From: Paenibacillus sp. OVF10
GTDB taxonomy: Bacteria; Bacillota; Bacilli; Paenibacillales; Paenibacillaceae
Length of the DNA: 64,000 bases
Assembly: GCA_022836915.1 (NCBI GenBank)
Contig: CP094668.1
Coordinates: forward strand, 4,712,001 to 4,776,000
Direction: 5' to 3'
Part shown: positions 55,927 to 64,000 of the stretch, piece after piece
How positions within the stretch are numbered: the stretch's first letter is position 1
Layout of the letters: every line of letters starts with the position of its first letter
Program-made: the position numbers and the translations under genes
The notes under the pieces: model-generated
What the model was told of the DNA's origin: nothing
The model's input: the letters and a program-made list of their open reading frames with translations, nothing else
Databases searched by the model: none

Positions 55927-56278
55927 GTCTCTCCCTCCGTTCATACAACTTAGGACAGCCGGAGTCTTGACCCGTCTCCTGTAATGTATATGCGGACGAA
56001 CACGGAACTTGTTAATCCGATTAAATATTTGAGCAATAAAATCAAAGAATGAGTGAATAAATATGTTGCGCTTCATTGAATGACTCTCGTCCGCTACCGA
56101 AACATTGCCGATATTATTTCTGGTCATCATATATAACCAAGCTATGTACAACATCAGCTCCAACTGAGATAACAGCCTTGAGTAAAGCACTGCTATCTCA
56201 GTTCAAGCAAACCAATGTTACCATTGTGGATGCATATTTAATAAAGCATTGGACAATTAGCCTAGGTTAATAACGTAC
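55927..56278. other. Intergenic stretch between DUF2500 and collagen-like genes
   Basis: About 350 bp with an incidental open frame but no gene I can support. It holds the upstream region of the DUF2500 gene and the inverted repeat at 56162-56203. Confidence 0.5.
56162..56203. repeat. Long inverted repeat past the collagen-like gene
   Basis: AACTGAGATAACAG and CTGCTATCTCAGTT pair over 14 bp with one mismatch around a 14-base loop. It lies 76 bp past the collagen-like gene's stop. No U-run follows on either strand, so it would be an unusual terminator. Confidence 0.55.
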
Positions 56279-57408
56279 TCATGCTAATTGTGTGATCACA
56301 AGATGTGCGGATACAGGTCTAGTTCCGCCCGCAAGTGGCGTGATTGTTAATGCTGTAGCATTACCAGCCGGGTTCCGCACGGTCAGAATAGAATTAATCA
56401 CGGTTGTCTGCACCAAAGCCATACCAACAATCTGAGACGTTCCCGTTGCTCGCCCAACTACAGTAGGAGCCAAATCTGCCCCATTGAGAGTTAAGATTAG
56501 TTGACCTGCTTCATTGATGCTCACCTGGAACAAAATCTGATACGTACCAATGGCTGCTAGATTGAATGCACTAGGCCCCGTGCGGGCGATAGTTGTTCCA
56601 CTTGTTGGCCCATCCTGAGGAAAGCTTACATCTGTACCGGGAGCAACCGTTGCTGCATTATCAGGTGGCATCAGTGCGAAAAAGTCAGCGAATCCCAGTA
56701 CGCTTCCGGCTACTCCTGTTGCACCTGTAGATCCTGTTGCCCCAGCGGGACCCGCTACTCCCGTTGCACCTGTCGGACCTACTGCTCCAGCAGGACCCAC
56801 GGCTCCTGTTGCACCAGCTGGGCCTGCCGGGCCTACAGCTCCAGCGGGGCCTACAGCTCCTACTGCTCCTGCAGGACCTACAGCTCCTGCTGCACCGGCT
56901 GGGCCTGCCGGGCCTACAGCTCCTGCAGCTCCTGTCGCACCCGTCGGCCCAACAGCTCCGGGAAAACCTTGAGGTCCAATCGCTCCGGCAGGTCCGGGAT
57001 TACCCTGCGGACCTTGTGGTCCTACAGCCCCTGCTTCTCCCGGAATCCCCTGTGCTCCCACGGGGCCAGCAGGTCCCACCGGACCTTGAGCGCCTACCGC
57101 TCCAGCAGGACCTGGCTGTCCCTGAGGTCCTTGTGGTCCAGGTGGCCCTCCTGCTGGTCCTTGAGCTCCAGGTGGCCCTTCTACCCCTTGTTTACCTGGA
57201 ATACCTTGTAAGCCTTGAACGCCTTGTATACCTTGTGGTCCTGTTGGGCCAACAACAGTAGGGTTAGATATGTTCACTTCTGGAGGCGGACATTTTACTT
57301 GAACGAATTTTTTAACCACTTTCAGTCGGCGGTCTTTTCTTTTAACTTTACATGGATGTAATGTTGCCTTTTTCTCTTCATACGTTTCTTCACTTCTGAA
57401 TAACTCAC
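56279..57408 (-). CDS. Collagen-like triple-helix protein with BclA-type C-terminal domain
   Basis: The protein has about 376 residues. A basic N-terminal region ([20 protein letters not shown]) leads into about 60 Gly-X-Y triplets rich in GPQ, GPA and GAV with one register break ([10 protein letters not shown]). A C-terminal domain of about 135 residues follows, with hydrophobic strands typical of exosporium BclA-like trimers ([20 protein letters not shown]). An open frame starts at 57433, but the only good ribosome binding site (GGGAGGTG) lies inside it. The better start is GTG 57408 ([13 protein letters not shown]), joining the main frame if one A is missing at 57369-57373. It is probably a spore-surface filament protein. 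Confidence 0.82.
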
Positions 57409-57614
57409 AGTGTGGACACCTCCCTATAGACATAGTTTAACGTACGTATGCAGATGAATAGATGCGTGGACGAACAACCAATTTAATTAAAAAACTCCGC
57501 TGATTATCAGGTAAAACAATAAAATCGTTAGCAACTGCCTATATGTTTAATCTATTTTGTTTAAAACCATCGATTAGAGTGAACTGGTTTACGTGAGGAG
57601 ATTGGTTCACCAAA

Positions 57615-57641
57615 AAACTCATGCCATTTGGGCATGAGTTT
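57615..57641 (-). terminator. Terminator attached to the DUF2500 remnant
   Basis: AAACTCATGCC pairs with GGCATGAGTTT around ATTTG, followed by six T on the minus strand. It ends the C39-like gene's transcript and sits in the same place relative to the DUF2500 remnant as the terminator at 55501 does to the full gene. Confidence 0.8.
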
Positions 57642-57647
57642 CATGAT

Positions 57648-57733
57648 TTAACCACACAGACGTTCCGAATAATACCGATTAGTTCGTTCAAAGCCAATAT
57701 ATCCTGTCCCTTGAAAGAGGGCCGTCTTACATC
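57648..57733 (-). pseudogene. 3' remnant of a second DUF2500 gene
   Basis: On the minus strand the text SFKG, then GYIGFERTNRYYSERLCG and TAA matches the end of the DUF2500 protein (SFKGTRYVGFERYNRVYSERLRG and TAA), with one base missing after FKG. Similarity starts abruptly at GATG (57733), inside the last codons of the C39-like gene. Only about 28 codons remain, so a recombination has replaced the rest. Confidence 0.7.
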
Positions 57734-58320
57734 TGCGTCGGGTGTACAACGATATATGAGTTTTGACAAAAGGGCAACCATGACCTCCATAACGTGTTGA
57801 GTTCACTTATGCTGATTTTTCGATTGTAATATTCTTCATCACAATTGATCTTGTGTTCTAACGATTCTGCCAAGTAAAAATGCGTTTCATCATAACCAAC
57901 GACGGGAACAAAATGCAAATAACGTTGTTTGGTATGTACTCTAATAAATAATATAACAGGCACCCCTTGGCTGATCTGTTTCTTCAACGTATTCACATTT
58001 CCACGTAAGTACATTGCCTGATATCCTAGCTTCCTGAAAAAAACAACGACCGCTTTGGGATATACTGTCCCATCCAGTAATTTGCGAGGATAGGTTTCAT
58101 AAATCTTTGTTCCGTTGGACTCCAAACCGAAATGTCTCAAGACAAAAGCACTGGAAAATGCAGCGCATTCGTAGTTTTTCTGAATATCCAACCGATTTGA
58201 AGATTGAATGTAATATGTACTTGGCACATTGACTGTGTACATGCGATATTTCTTAGGAAAACTGAAATAAAGGGAGATCACCCAGAGGATAATCAACCAA
58301 AGTAAAACATTGAGAAACAA
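57727..58320 (-). CDS. Membrane-anchored C39-like peptidase domain protein
   Basis: The protein has 197 residues. An N-terminal membrane helix (FLNVLLWLIILWVISLYFSF) is followed by a papain-like C39_2-type domain with the Cys region KNYECAAFSSAFVLRHFG and the His region YLHFVPVVGYDETHFYLAES. It may be an extracytoplasmic protease or peptide-processing protein. The last two codons and stop (CAGATGTAA) coincide with the edge of the DUF2500 remnant, so the original 3' end may have been altered. Confidence 0.7.
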   Translation of the reverse strand: MFLNVLLWLIILWVISLYFSFPKKYRMYTVNVPSTYYIQSSNRLDIQKNYECAAFSSAFVLRHFGLESNGTKIYETYPRKLLDGTVYPKAVVVFFRKLGYQAMYLRGNVNTLKKQISQGVPVILFIRVHTKQRYLHFVPVVGYDETHFYLAESLEHKINCDEEYYNRKISISELNTLWRSWLPFCQNSYIVVHPTQM

Positions 58321-58356
58321 TACGTGACCTCCTTCGTCTCATCAAGATGATATACT

Positions 58357-58908
58357 CTACCTTTTAAGTAGCCATTCACTAGACAACAAACTATACGTCA
58401 CTATATTCTCGTAATGATCGTAAACCCATTGAGCTGCTCTGGATGTACCCTCATTTGAAAATCCGATTTTCTCAGGTATAGCCCTGCTTTTAAAGTTGTT
58501 TTCTGCACATTGAATAATGACACGATTTAACTTCAACTCGTTAAAGAGATAGTTAAGCAATTGTTCTATTGATTTGGTAATGATTCCTTTGCCCTGTGCT
58601 GACTCTGCTAAAAAATATCCAATGCTCGTTGCTCTATTGTTCCAATCAATATAATGCAATCCTAACATCCCAACCAATTGTTCATTGAACCATATTCCGG
58701 AATCAAAACCGTTCCTCTCTTCATAATTATGTGTCCATACATCTATTACAGAATCTAAATCGCTGGGCGATTGTCGTTTATCAACCCAGAGTAACCACGC
58801 TCTCAAGTACTTTCTATTCTCATCAATTAACGCATACAACTCATCTCTATCTCGAGATTGGATCAGCTTTAATACAATAGATTCATTCACTTGAAAAGGC
58901 AGCATCAT
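58357..58908 (-). CDS. GNAT acetyltransferase (RimJ/RimL-like)
   Basis: The protein has 183 residues. The acetyl-CoA-binding loop is FLAESAQGKGIITKSIEQLL (Q/RxxGxG/A), followed by NELKLNRVIIQCAENNFKSR and AIPEKIGF. It resembles ribosomal-protein or small-molecule acetyltransferases of the RimJ/RimL type. Two ATGs follow GGAGG; the second (58905) has the better spacing. It is clearly paralogous to the GNAT at 59479 (NFKSRAIPEK in both). Confidence 0.85.
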   Translation of the reverse strand: MMLPFQVNESIVLKLIQSRDRDELYALIDENRKYLRAWLLWVDKRQSPSDLDSVIDVWTHNYEERNGFDSGIWFNEQLVGMLGLHYIDWNNRATSIGYFLAESAQGKGIITKSIEQLLNYLFNELKLNRVIIQCAENNFKSRAIPEKIGFSNEGTSRAAQWVYDHYENIVTYSLLSSEWLLKR

Positions 58909-58948
58909 GTTCCTCCACTCAATCTAACTATCAGGTTATTTTAGGTGT

Positions 58949-59443
58949 TCATTCCTCGCACCAGTTCTTTAAAACCCATTCTTTAACTTGTTCAGCTACT
59001 CCCACTGCTGTAAGTTCTGTCGTATCAATTGTTTGCATTGGCGGGTCAAACGCAGTTTCCGAATTCTGGAGTAACCAATTTGCAAAATTCTTGTGATCTT
59101 CTATCAGGTTCTCGTCCCACCCACGAACTCTTAAACGCGTCTCGCGAGTAACATTGTCACAATGCAAATTCATATATAGAATTCGATCAAATCGATCTAT
59201 GTAATCGGACGATGCAATGTTTTCCGGCACCATCGATCCACATAAAACAGTCCCTCGTCCACTTAGCGATATGTTATACGCAATCCTCAACCAATTCTCT
59301 TTGGCAATCTGCCAATCCACGTTATCGATGATATCCATATCAAAGACGTCAAATTCGGGAAGTTGCTTGCGAACATGTGAAGAGATCGTTGTTTTTCCTG
59401 TTCCACTTGCGCCTGTCACTACAAAAAGCGGTAATTTTCTCAT
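58949..59443 (-). CDS. P-loop nucleoside/shikimate-kinase-like protein
   Basis: The protein has 164 residues. The Walker A motif is VVTGASGTGKTTISS near the N-terminus. A DMDIIDNVDWQ segment and FDRILYMNLHCDNVTRETRL resemble the lid region of small-molecule or nucleotide kinases. AAGGAG precedes ATG 59443. It lies between two paralogous GNAT genes in a leftward series. Substrate unknown. Confidence 0.7.
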   Translation of the reverse strand: MRKLPLFVVTGASGTGKTTISSHVRKQLPEFDVFDMDIIDNVDWQIAKENWLRIAYNISLSGRGTVLCGSMVPENIASSDYIDRFDRILYMNLHCDNVTRETRLRVRGWDENLIEDHKNFANWLLQNSETAFDPPMQTIDTTELTAVGVAEQVKEWVLKNWCEE

Positions 59444-59478
59444 AACTAGCTCCTTAAGTTAAAATAAAATTTGATTTA

Positions 59479-60021
59479 TTACGTTCTCCATTGATCTGCT
59501 TTCAAACCATAAATAATCCTGTTTAAATATGCACCGTTAATATATTCGTAATCTCTTAATTCACCTTCACGTTGAAAGCCTAATTTTTCAGGAATTGCGC
59601 GGCTTTTGAAGTTGTCTGTTGCTATGCCAATTTCAACTTTATTTAATTTAAGTTCATTAAATGCGTAATCAATTAGAACTTTAATCGATTTTGTAATAAG
59701 TCCTCTACCCTCATATTCCTGACCTAGCCAATATCCTATTTCGGTCTTCTTGTTTTCTTGATCAATGTATAAGTATCCAATAGAGCCAGCAAGCTCGTCT
59801 CCACACCAGATTCCTAACCAATAACCATCATCTTGAGCATATCGTATACGAGTTCTCTTGATGAAAGTGCTTGAATCCTCTTCTGTCAATGTCATATTGG
59901 GGAACTTTAACCACGCTCCTATATGATCCCTGTTTCGATCAATCAAATTATATAATTGGGGTGCATCTTTCATCGCCAATAGCGATATATGGGTAGCGGC
60001 ATCCATTTGATATTTAAACAT
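59479..60021 (-). CDS. GNAT acetyltransferase (RimJ/RimL-like), paralogue
   Basis: The protein has 180 residues. The acetyl-CoA loop is LGQEYEGRGLITKSIKVLID and the later segment NELKLNKVEIGIATDNFKSR, AIPEKLGFQREG. It shares extended stretches with the GNAT at 58357. GGAGAG precedes ATG 60021. No substrate evident. Confidence 0.85.
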   Translation of the reverse strand: MFKYQMDAATHISLLAMKDAPQLYNLIDRNRDHIGAWLKFPNMTLTEEDSSTFIKRTRIRYAQDDGYWLGIWCGDELAGSIGYLYIDQENKKTEIGYWLGQEYEGRGLITKSIKVLIDYAFNELKLNKVEIGIATDNFKSRAIPEKLGFQREGELRDYEYINGAYLNRIIYGLKADQWRT

Positions 60022-60091
60022 AGTCCACTCTCCGATTCATTTCATTAAATAATCGTTTTCTTGCTTTAATCACAACACTACATCCAGAACA

Positions 60092-60514
60092 TCACTTGTT
60101 ACCTTCGTTGAGATATGTAATCTCATTTCCATTAAGTAAGCTTTTAAAGCCGTTCTTGTAGTAAGGCATAAGTACATCTGCCTGTGTTATATCCAACCAT
60201 GCAATCTCAGAGATTTCATCTGGTCTTGATATCTCCTCATTCCCTCCGACGATTTCCGCTCTGAATGTGATAAAAATGGCATGTTCTTTAATTTCTTCAA
60301 ATTTACACTCGTTTATTGCTACAATACCGTGGACGCCAACATCAAGTCCTGTTTCTTCTTTGGCTTCCCTGATTGCTGCTTGTTCCCATGATTCATCGGC
60401 TTCAACAGCTCCGCCAGGCAGCGACCAGCTTGAACGCCCTACATTTCTTACGGCAAGCACTTTAGATTTGGATGGATAGGTTAGTAGTGAGTAAACTACA
60501 TCGACTCGTTTCAT
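60092..60514 (-). CDS. Nudix hydrolase
   Basis: The protein has 140 residues with a full Nudix box: GGAVEADESWEQAAIREAKE followed by ETGLD (GX5EX7REUXEEXGU). It probably hydrolyses a nucleoside diphosphate derivative. AAAGGAAG precedes ATG 60514. It sits in the accessory series with a second Nudix gene at 61813. Confidence 0.88.
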   Translation of the reverse strand: MKRVDVVYSLLTYPSKSKVLAVRNVGRSSWSLPGGAVEADESWEQAAIREAKEETGLDVGVHGIVAINECKFEEIKEHAIFITFRAEIVGGNEEISRPDEISEIAWLDITQADVLMPYYKNGFKSLLNGNEITYLNEGNK

Positions 60515-60609
60515 AGATTGAACTTCCTTTCCGGAATTGACCTTCCTATGTTTTTGATATAAAGTTCATAACCTCAAGATACATAAACTGGCACACCCAT
60601 GTATATCAC

Positions 60610-61680
60610 CTAAACTGGTCTATACTCTCCTTGAAAATTAAATTGATAGCTGTCATCTACACGGATATATCCGAGAATACAATGTCCTCTTTCTCTGTAT
60701 AAAATGCTAGAGTAGTTTTTATTGTCTGTGTTCCCTTCTGCAACCAATAATTGATCACCGTCACAGGCCAAAACAATTCCAATGTGATCGTGAGAATTAT
60801 CGGTTAAGAGCTTCTCATAAATGACTATATCACCACGCTCTGGTTCAAACCCTTCTTGCATATCCCTATAAAAGAATACTGTTTCAGCAAGCTGAGCCCA
60901 GTCTAACCAAGCACCTACCCCAGCTAATCGATACATTCGATTAGGATATCGAATAGGGAGTTTTATTCCAACTTTCATACAACAATGATATACAAATGCG
61001 GCACACCAGTTGGCTTCAAGTACTTTATAGATATCAGAATCCGGCCAATACCTGCAAATTTCCTGATATCGTTTATCCCCTGGAGTACCAATAATATTTT
61101 GCCTTGCCAACGTTTCTGCTAAATCAGCTAACTTGGAACGCCGATCTTCAATATTTATGTTAACAGTTTGCACATTAACATTAACGTCTGCTTTTATTTT
61201 CTCCTTCGATATCCCCAATTCAGTAAATACATTCTCTAATCTACTTATCTCTATCTTTGATAGGCTTCTACCTGGATTCTGGAAGTACATCTGAAACAGT
61301 ATGGCATCTTTAATAATCTCTTCATATGGGCCATGAACTAGATGTGTATCTTCCTGATAAAAGATTGATTTAAGTATGATAGACAGTTCCTCTGTCGTAA
61401 AAATTTCAGCACTGCGTAATATCGGTCTAACAGCATCCGCACTATTAGGACCAGGAAAGTTTTCAATTCCTGTTTTGTAGAAATAAAAACCGTGGAGTAA
61501 CCCTGCAATCGCAGTAATTTCCGAATCCTTTACTCTTTTCATAGCAAGCTTGGAAGCAAAGTTAGAAACCCCATAAAGATGGACCAACATACATTCCTTG
61601 TTAACACTTTCCTCAAGAAGCATTTCATGAACGAGATTACGAACAGTGTCCAGCCGTTTAAATTTCTTTCCCGAATTCAA
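60610..61680 (-). CDS. HD-like domain fused to a CHAP-type amidase domain
   Basis: The protein has 356 residues from TTG 61680 (AAGGAGG seven bases upstream). The N-terminal 135 residues look like an HD-type helical domain (H34 in CMLVHLYGVSN, H63 in AGLLHGFYFYK), but the expected HD pair reads HG, so a key metal-binding aspartate is missing. A linker (EKIKADVNVNVQTVNINIED) leads to a C-terminal CHAP-like domain with catalytic C226 in EANWCAAFVYHCC, RGDIVIYEK, and H299 in SHDHIGIVLACDGDQLLVAE. There is no signal peptide or membrane helix, which is odd for a CHAP peptidoglycan amidase. Confidence 0.65.
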   Translation of the reverse strand: MNSGKKFKRLDTVRNLVHEMLLEESVNKECMLVHLYGVSNFASKLAMKRVKDSEITAIAGLLHGFYFYKTGIENFPGPNSADAVRPILRSAEIFTTEELSIILKSIFYQEDTHLVHGPYEEIIKDAILFQMYFQNPGRSLSKIEISRLENVFTELGISKEKIKADVNVNVQTVNINIEDRRSKLADLAETLARQNIIGTPGDKRYQEICRYWPDSDIYKVLEANWCAAFVYHCCMKVGIKLPIRYPNRMYRLAGVGAWLDWAQLAETVFFYRDMQEGFEPERGDIVIYEKLLTDNSHDHIGIVLACDGDQLLVAEGNTDNKNYSSILYRERGHCILGYIRVDDSYQFNFQGEYRPV

Positions 61681-61812
61681 ACTTTAGCCTCCTTACCTTT
61701 CCTGAATAGGCCATATTCGGCTTTATTCTTAGACCCATGTCTATGATGAATCTGCGATCAAAAGTAATAATAGAGGATACGCTGTAATATGTGCTACGCT
61801 TCTGGGAAACTT

Positions 61813-62238
61813 TTAAATATTATTCTTATCACTGAACTCAATGCAAAAAGGTTGCATCTCAGGGTTTAAGCAATACTCTATTCTTTCTCTGAAGTTTTTC
61901 CATTCGACTTTTAAAATGGCTTCTTCGATCGGAAAGAAACCAGACTCTAAGCTCTCCGTTGATGTGATTAATTCTCCTCCTTTTGGTTTGGCTAGAAATA
62001 ATGTGTTACATATTGAATTCTCGATATTTTGAAATATTCCACAGAATTTGATGATTTCGATGTCGATTCCGGACTCCTCTTTTGTTTCTCTGATCGCAGC
62101 TTGACTTAGAGATTCTCCTTCTTCCACTTGACCACCTGGCATTTCCCATCCTCTTCGGGGTCCTCTAATAAGTAATAATTCATTTTTGTCGTTTATCACG
62201 ATTGCAGCGGCAGATAAGATATGTTTTGGAGGGCTCAT
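61813..62238 (-). CDS. Nudix hydrolase
   Basis: The protein has 141 residues from ATG 62238 (AAGGAG eight bases upstream); an open frame to 62343 lacks a site. The Nudix box is GGQVEEGESLSQAAIRETKE followed by ESGID. The domain starts HILSAAAIVINDKNELLLIR. It starts 58 bp past the APH-family gene and lies downstream of it on the same strand. Confidence 0.87.
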   Translation of the reverse strand: MSPPKHILSAAAIVINDKNELLLIRGPRRGWEMPGGQVEEGESLSQAAIRETKEESGIDIEIIKFCGIFQNIENSICNTLFLAKPKGGELITSTESLESGFFPIEEAILKVEWKNFRERIEYCLNPEMQPFCIEFSDKNNI

Positions 62239-62296
62239 TTGTTTTACTCCTTCTAAAGAGATTGGATATGCATTTGAAGAACAATTTATAGCCAGA

Positions 62297-63076
62297 CTAA
62301 AAGAAGTTATATATCCCGTCTTCAAAATAATTATATTCTTCATCCGTTATTCTTGACTTTCCATACCCGTTATAAAATATTTCTCTATCTCTTTCATTAT
62401 CAAACGCATTATGTTTCGGTCTAATGGCTAATGCTACATCATATCTTGGATCGCCATAAGCGGCACCTGCCCAGTCAATAACTCCAACAATATTGCAATC
62501 ATTAACTAGCACATTATCTATAGTAAAATCTCCATGAATGAAAGTGTTTTCTATTGGTTTTGGTTTTGCTTCTTTTAACTGTTGAAGTAGTTCTGCTGAT
62601 CCGTCTACAGCAAAGTGAGTTAGATTATATTCTGCTTTATTAAGCATTGTATCTAACCAAGGAGTGTCATTGTTCAATAATTCAACAGGACAAGAGCATT
62701 CATGTATTTTCTTTAGACAAAGCCCAAAGTTAAAAATCGCTTTTTCTTTACTCTGGAGGTCAGGCATCTTAGAAAGAAATTCTCTTAAACTTATTCCATC
62801 AATATAATCCATCAGAAGCCATCTTGATGTCTCCTCAGTATGAAATGAATATACCTTTGGAACAGGGAGTCCCGTTTGGTAAAGGTATTGAAGCACCTTA
62901 TATTCATCTAATAACCATTCATTATAAAGATCGTTTTCTGTCTTCTTAATGATGTACTTTTGGTCGAACGTATCCAGAATAGCCACAGTAGAAGTATGAC
63001 CTTGCTTAGGAAAAGTGATTTTCTGAACTTTCCCTATATATTCTTTTATTTCAATTGGAAGATCCTGAATATTCAT
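62297..63076 (-). CDS. Aminoglycoside phosphotransferase (APH)-family kinase
   Basis: The protein has 259 residues with a protein-kinase-like fold: an N-lobe with KYIIKKTEND, then LLMDYIDGISLREFL. The catalytic loop is FIHGDFTIDNVL (HGDxxxxN) and the metal-binding segment is GVIDWAGAAYGDPRYDVALA. It may phosphorylate an antibiotic or another small molecule. AAAGGATG precedes ATG 63076. Confidence 0.85.
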   Translation of the reverse strand: MNIQDLPIEIKEYIGKVQKITFPKQGHTSTVAILDTFDQKYIIKKTENDLYNEWLLDEYKVLQYLYQTGLPVPKVYSFHTEETSRWLLMDYIDGISLREFLSKMPDLQSKEKAIFNFGLCLKKIHECSCPVELLNNDTPWLDTMLNKAEYNLTHFAVDGSAELLQQLKEAKPKPIENTFIHGDFTIDNVLVNDCNIVGVIDWAGAAYGDPRYDVALAIRPKHNAFDNERDREIFYNGYGKSRITDEEYNYFEDGIYNFF

Positions 63077-63097
63077 GGTTTCATCCTTTCTACTGCT

Positions 63098-64000
63098 CTA
63101 AAAGTACAAATCCCATCCCATAATAAAACCAGCAAATAGGAAAGCAGACATGCCAGACATGATGTATACCGCCTTTTGCTTTTTACTATAGCTTCTTTTC
63201 AGCAGTTTGTAGAACAACAAAACAAGATACGCCATAGCTAGAATCACATAAACCAGGTTCAAAATGAGATGGATGCGTAATGAAGAATAGGGGAAAAGCC
63301 TAAGGCGCGCATAAACAATAGGATCGTATTTAAAATTAATGCCAGACTGGCAATATTAATGGCAATATGATATTTATCAAATCCTGTGCCGGGTCTTTCC
63401 CAGTTTTTTAATCTGTATTTGGATAACCGAATAAAATAACCAATTATCGCTCTCAAACTGAGTAGGATGGCTACTGGAAGAGCAATACAAGATGCTTTGA
63501 TCAAGTTTATCGTTAAATTGGATACGGGCAAAAAGTCATTATAAGAAATGGAGACCTTCTCAACTGTTCCGTTACGCTCAACAACATTTGCAAAGTTACT
63601 AAGGTCAAATGTTGTATACTTCTGCAGACTTAACATTGAATATGCCTTCGTAAAACCGGAAACAACCCGTCGCGCAGGCAGATAATATCCTCCACTCTCA
63701 GATTCAACTGAATTCGTGCTGAAACTACTTCCAAACACCTTCTGGACAAGACCAACGTTATAAGCCATTTCATTTGACTGGTTTGTCATGACCGCGAATC
63801 CAAACTTAGACTCCGGATCAAAAACAAATTTACTTGTAAATCCAGCCGTACTTCCAGCGTGTTCCAGTGCAGGCACCCAGTACTCTACTTCAAAGAAACC
63901 ATGTGCAATACGAGGAGTTGAAGTCCCATCGTAATATAGACTTGTTGACAGCATCTCGTCTAAGGTGTCATTGTTCTCAAATAATAAATTACTACGATCC
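63098..64000 (-). CDS. Serine hydrolase (beta-lactamase family) with C-terminal membrane domain, partial (one frame break)
   Basis: The gene runs off the right edge; the last visible codons upstream read DRSNLLFENNDTLDEMLSTS. The visible part contains GFFEVEYWVPALEHAGSTAG and KFGFAVMTNQSNEM, typical of the end of penicillin-binding/beta-lactamase-like serine hydrolases. It is followed by a domain with several membrane helices (LIKASCIALPVAILLSLRAI, ASLALILNTILLFMRALG). A break at A4 (coding T4) 63294-63297 hides the true end: ALGFFPYSSLRIHLILNLVY continues through two more helices to GFIMGWDLYF and stop at 63098. Related to Bacillus membrane serine hydrolases of unknown substrate. Confidence 0.75.

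Noticed and set aside
55927-56190. N-terminal extension of the DUF2500 protein
   Set aside because: The extension has no ribosome binding site and unlikely protein text, whereas ATG 55926 has GGAGGGAG correctly spaced.
56700-57250. Short regularly spaced repeats that could suggest a CRISPR array
   Set aside because: The periodicity is 9 bases and encodes Gly-X-Y triplets in a protein gene; there are no spacers.
56737-57261. A long leucine/proline/glutamine-rich frame on the plus strand
   Set aside because: It is the antisense reading of the Gly-X-Y repeat of the collagen-like gene, which keeps a mirror frame open.

Overview
The window looks like chromosomal DNA of a Paenibacillus-type, spore-forming Firmicute. 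The evidence is strong AGGAGG-type ribosome binding sites, frequent TTG/GTG starts, low-to-middling GC, spore genes (gerQ-cwlJ), a BclA-like collagen protein, a GH26 mannanase with a CBM3 module, and a Bacillus-style puc purine-degradation cluster. No rRNA, tRNA, prophage, IS element or CRISPR array was seen.

Layout. 0-2 kb: a LacI-type regulator with an operator-like palindrome. 1.6-4.3 kb: leftward SDR epimerase, methyltransferase and Gfo/Idh oxidoreductase genes. 4.5-5.9 kb: adaA overlapping a SplB-family radical SAM gene. 6-10.3 kb: a leftward carbohydrate operon (LacI regulator, Gfo/Idh, ThuA, Gfo/Idh) behind a promoter/operator. 10.6-13.7 kb: glpX, a GNAT enzyme and a YczE/YitT membrane protein. 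13.8-16.4 kb: secreted multidomain mannanase with a promoter and cre site. 16.7-33.6 kb: the purine/ureide pathway, read leftward as pucR, pucL, pucM, pucH, pucF, pucG, a gamma-glutamyltransferase-family (HpxW-like) gene, an amidohydrolase, pucA, pucB, pucC, pucD and pucE. Together these cover hypoxanthine/xanthine -> urate -> 5-hydroxyisourate -> OHCU -> allantoin -> allantoate -> ureidoglycine, plus molybdenum-cofactor maturation for the dehydrogenase. No purine transporter is present. 33.8-43.5 kb: hybrid sensor kinase, fumarase, aldose epimerase, metallo-beta-lactamase-fold hydrolase, a small protein and two tandem M29 aminopeptidases. 43.7-48 kb: ECF sigma/anti-sigma pair, a secreted protein, a membrane protein and a CNNM/CorC transporter-like protein. 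48.4-49.6 kb: a small MerR module of unknown function. 49.8-57.4 kb: a sigma-DUF1835 fusion, gerQ-cwlJ, a secreted tandem-repeat protein, an SDR, a DUF2500 protein and a collagen-like protein. 57.6-64 kb: an AT-richer accessory stretch with a C39-like protein, two GNATs, a P-loop kinase, two Nudix hydrolases, an HD/CHAP fusion, an APH-family kinase and a partial serine hydrolase.

Sequence quality governs how to read this window. About 28 small reading-frame breaks fall in 22 otherwise well-conserved genes, including fumC and pucG. Nearly all are explained by one missing base in a run of identical bases. They look like uncorrected sequencing indels rather than pseudogenes, so genes are annotated across the breaks and the probable lesion positions are given.

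The most promising candidates for undescribed biology are the adaA/radical-SAM operon, the ECF sigma-DUF1835 fusion, the HD/CHAP fusion in the accessory cluster, the MerR module with its nested palindrome, and the secreted tandem-duplicated protein beside the spore germination genes.
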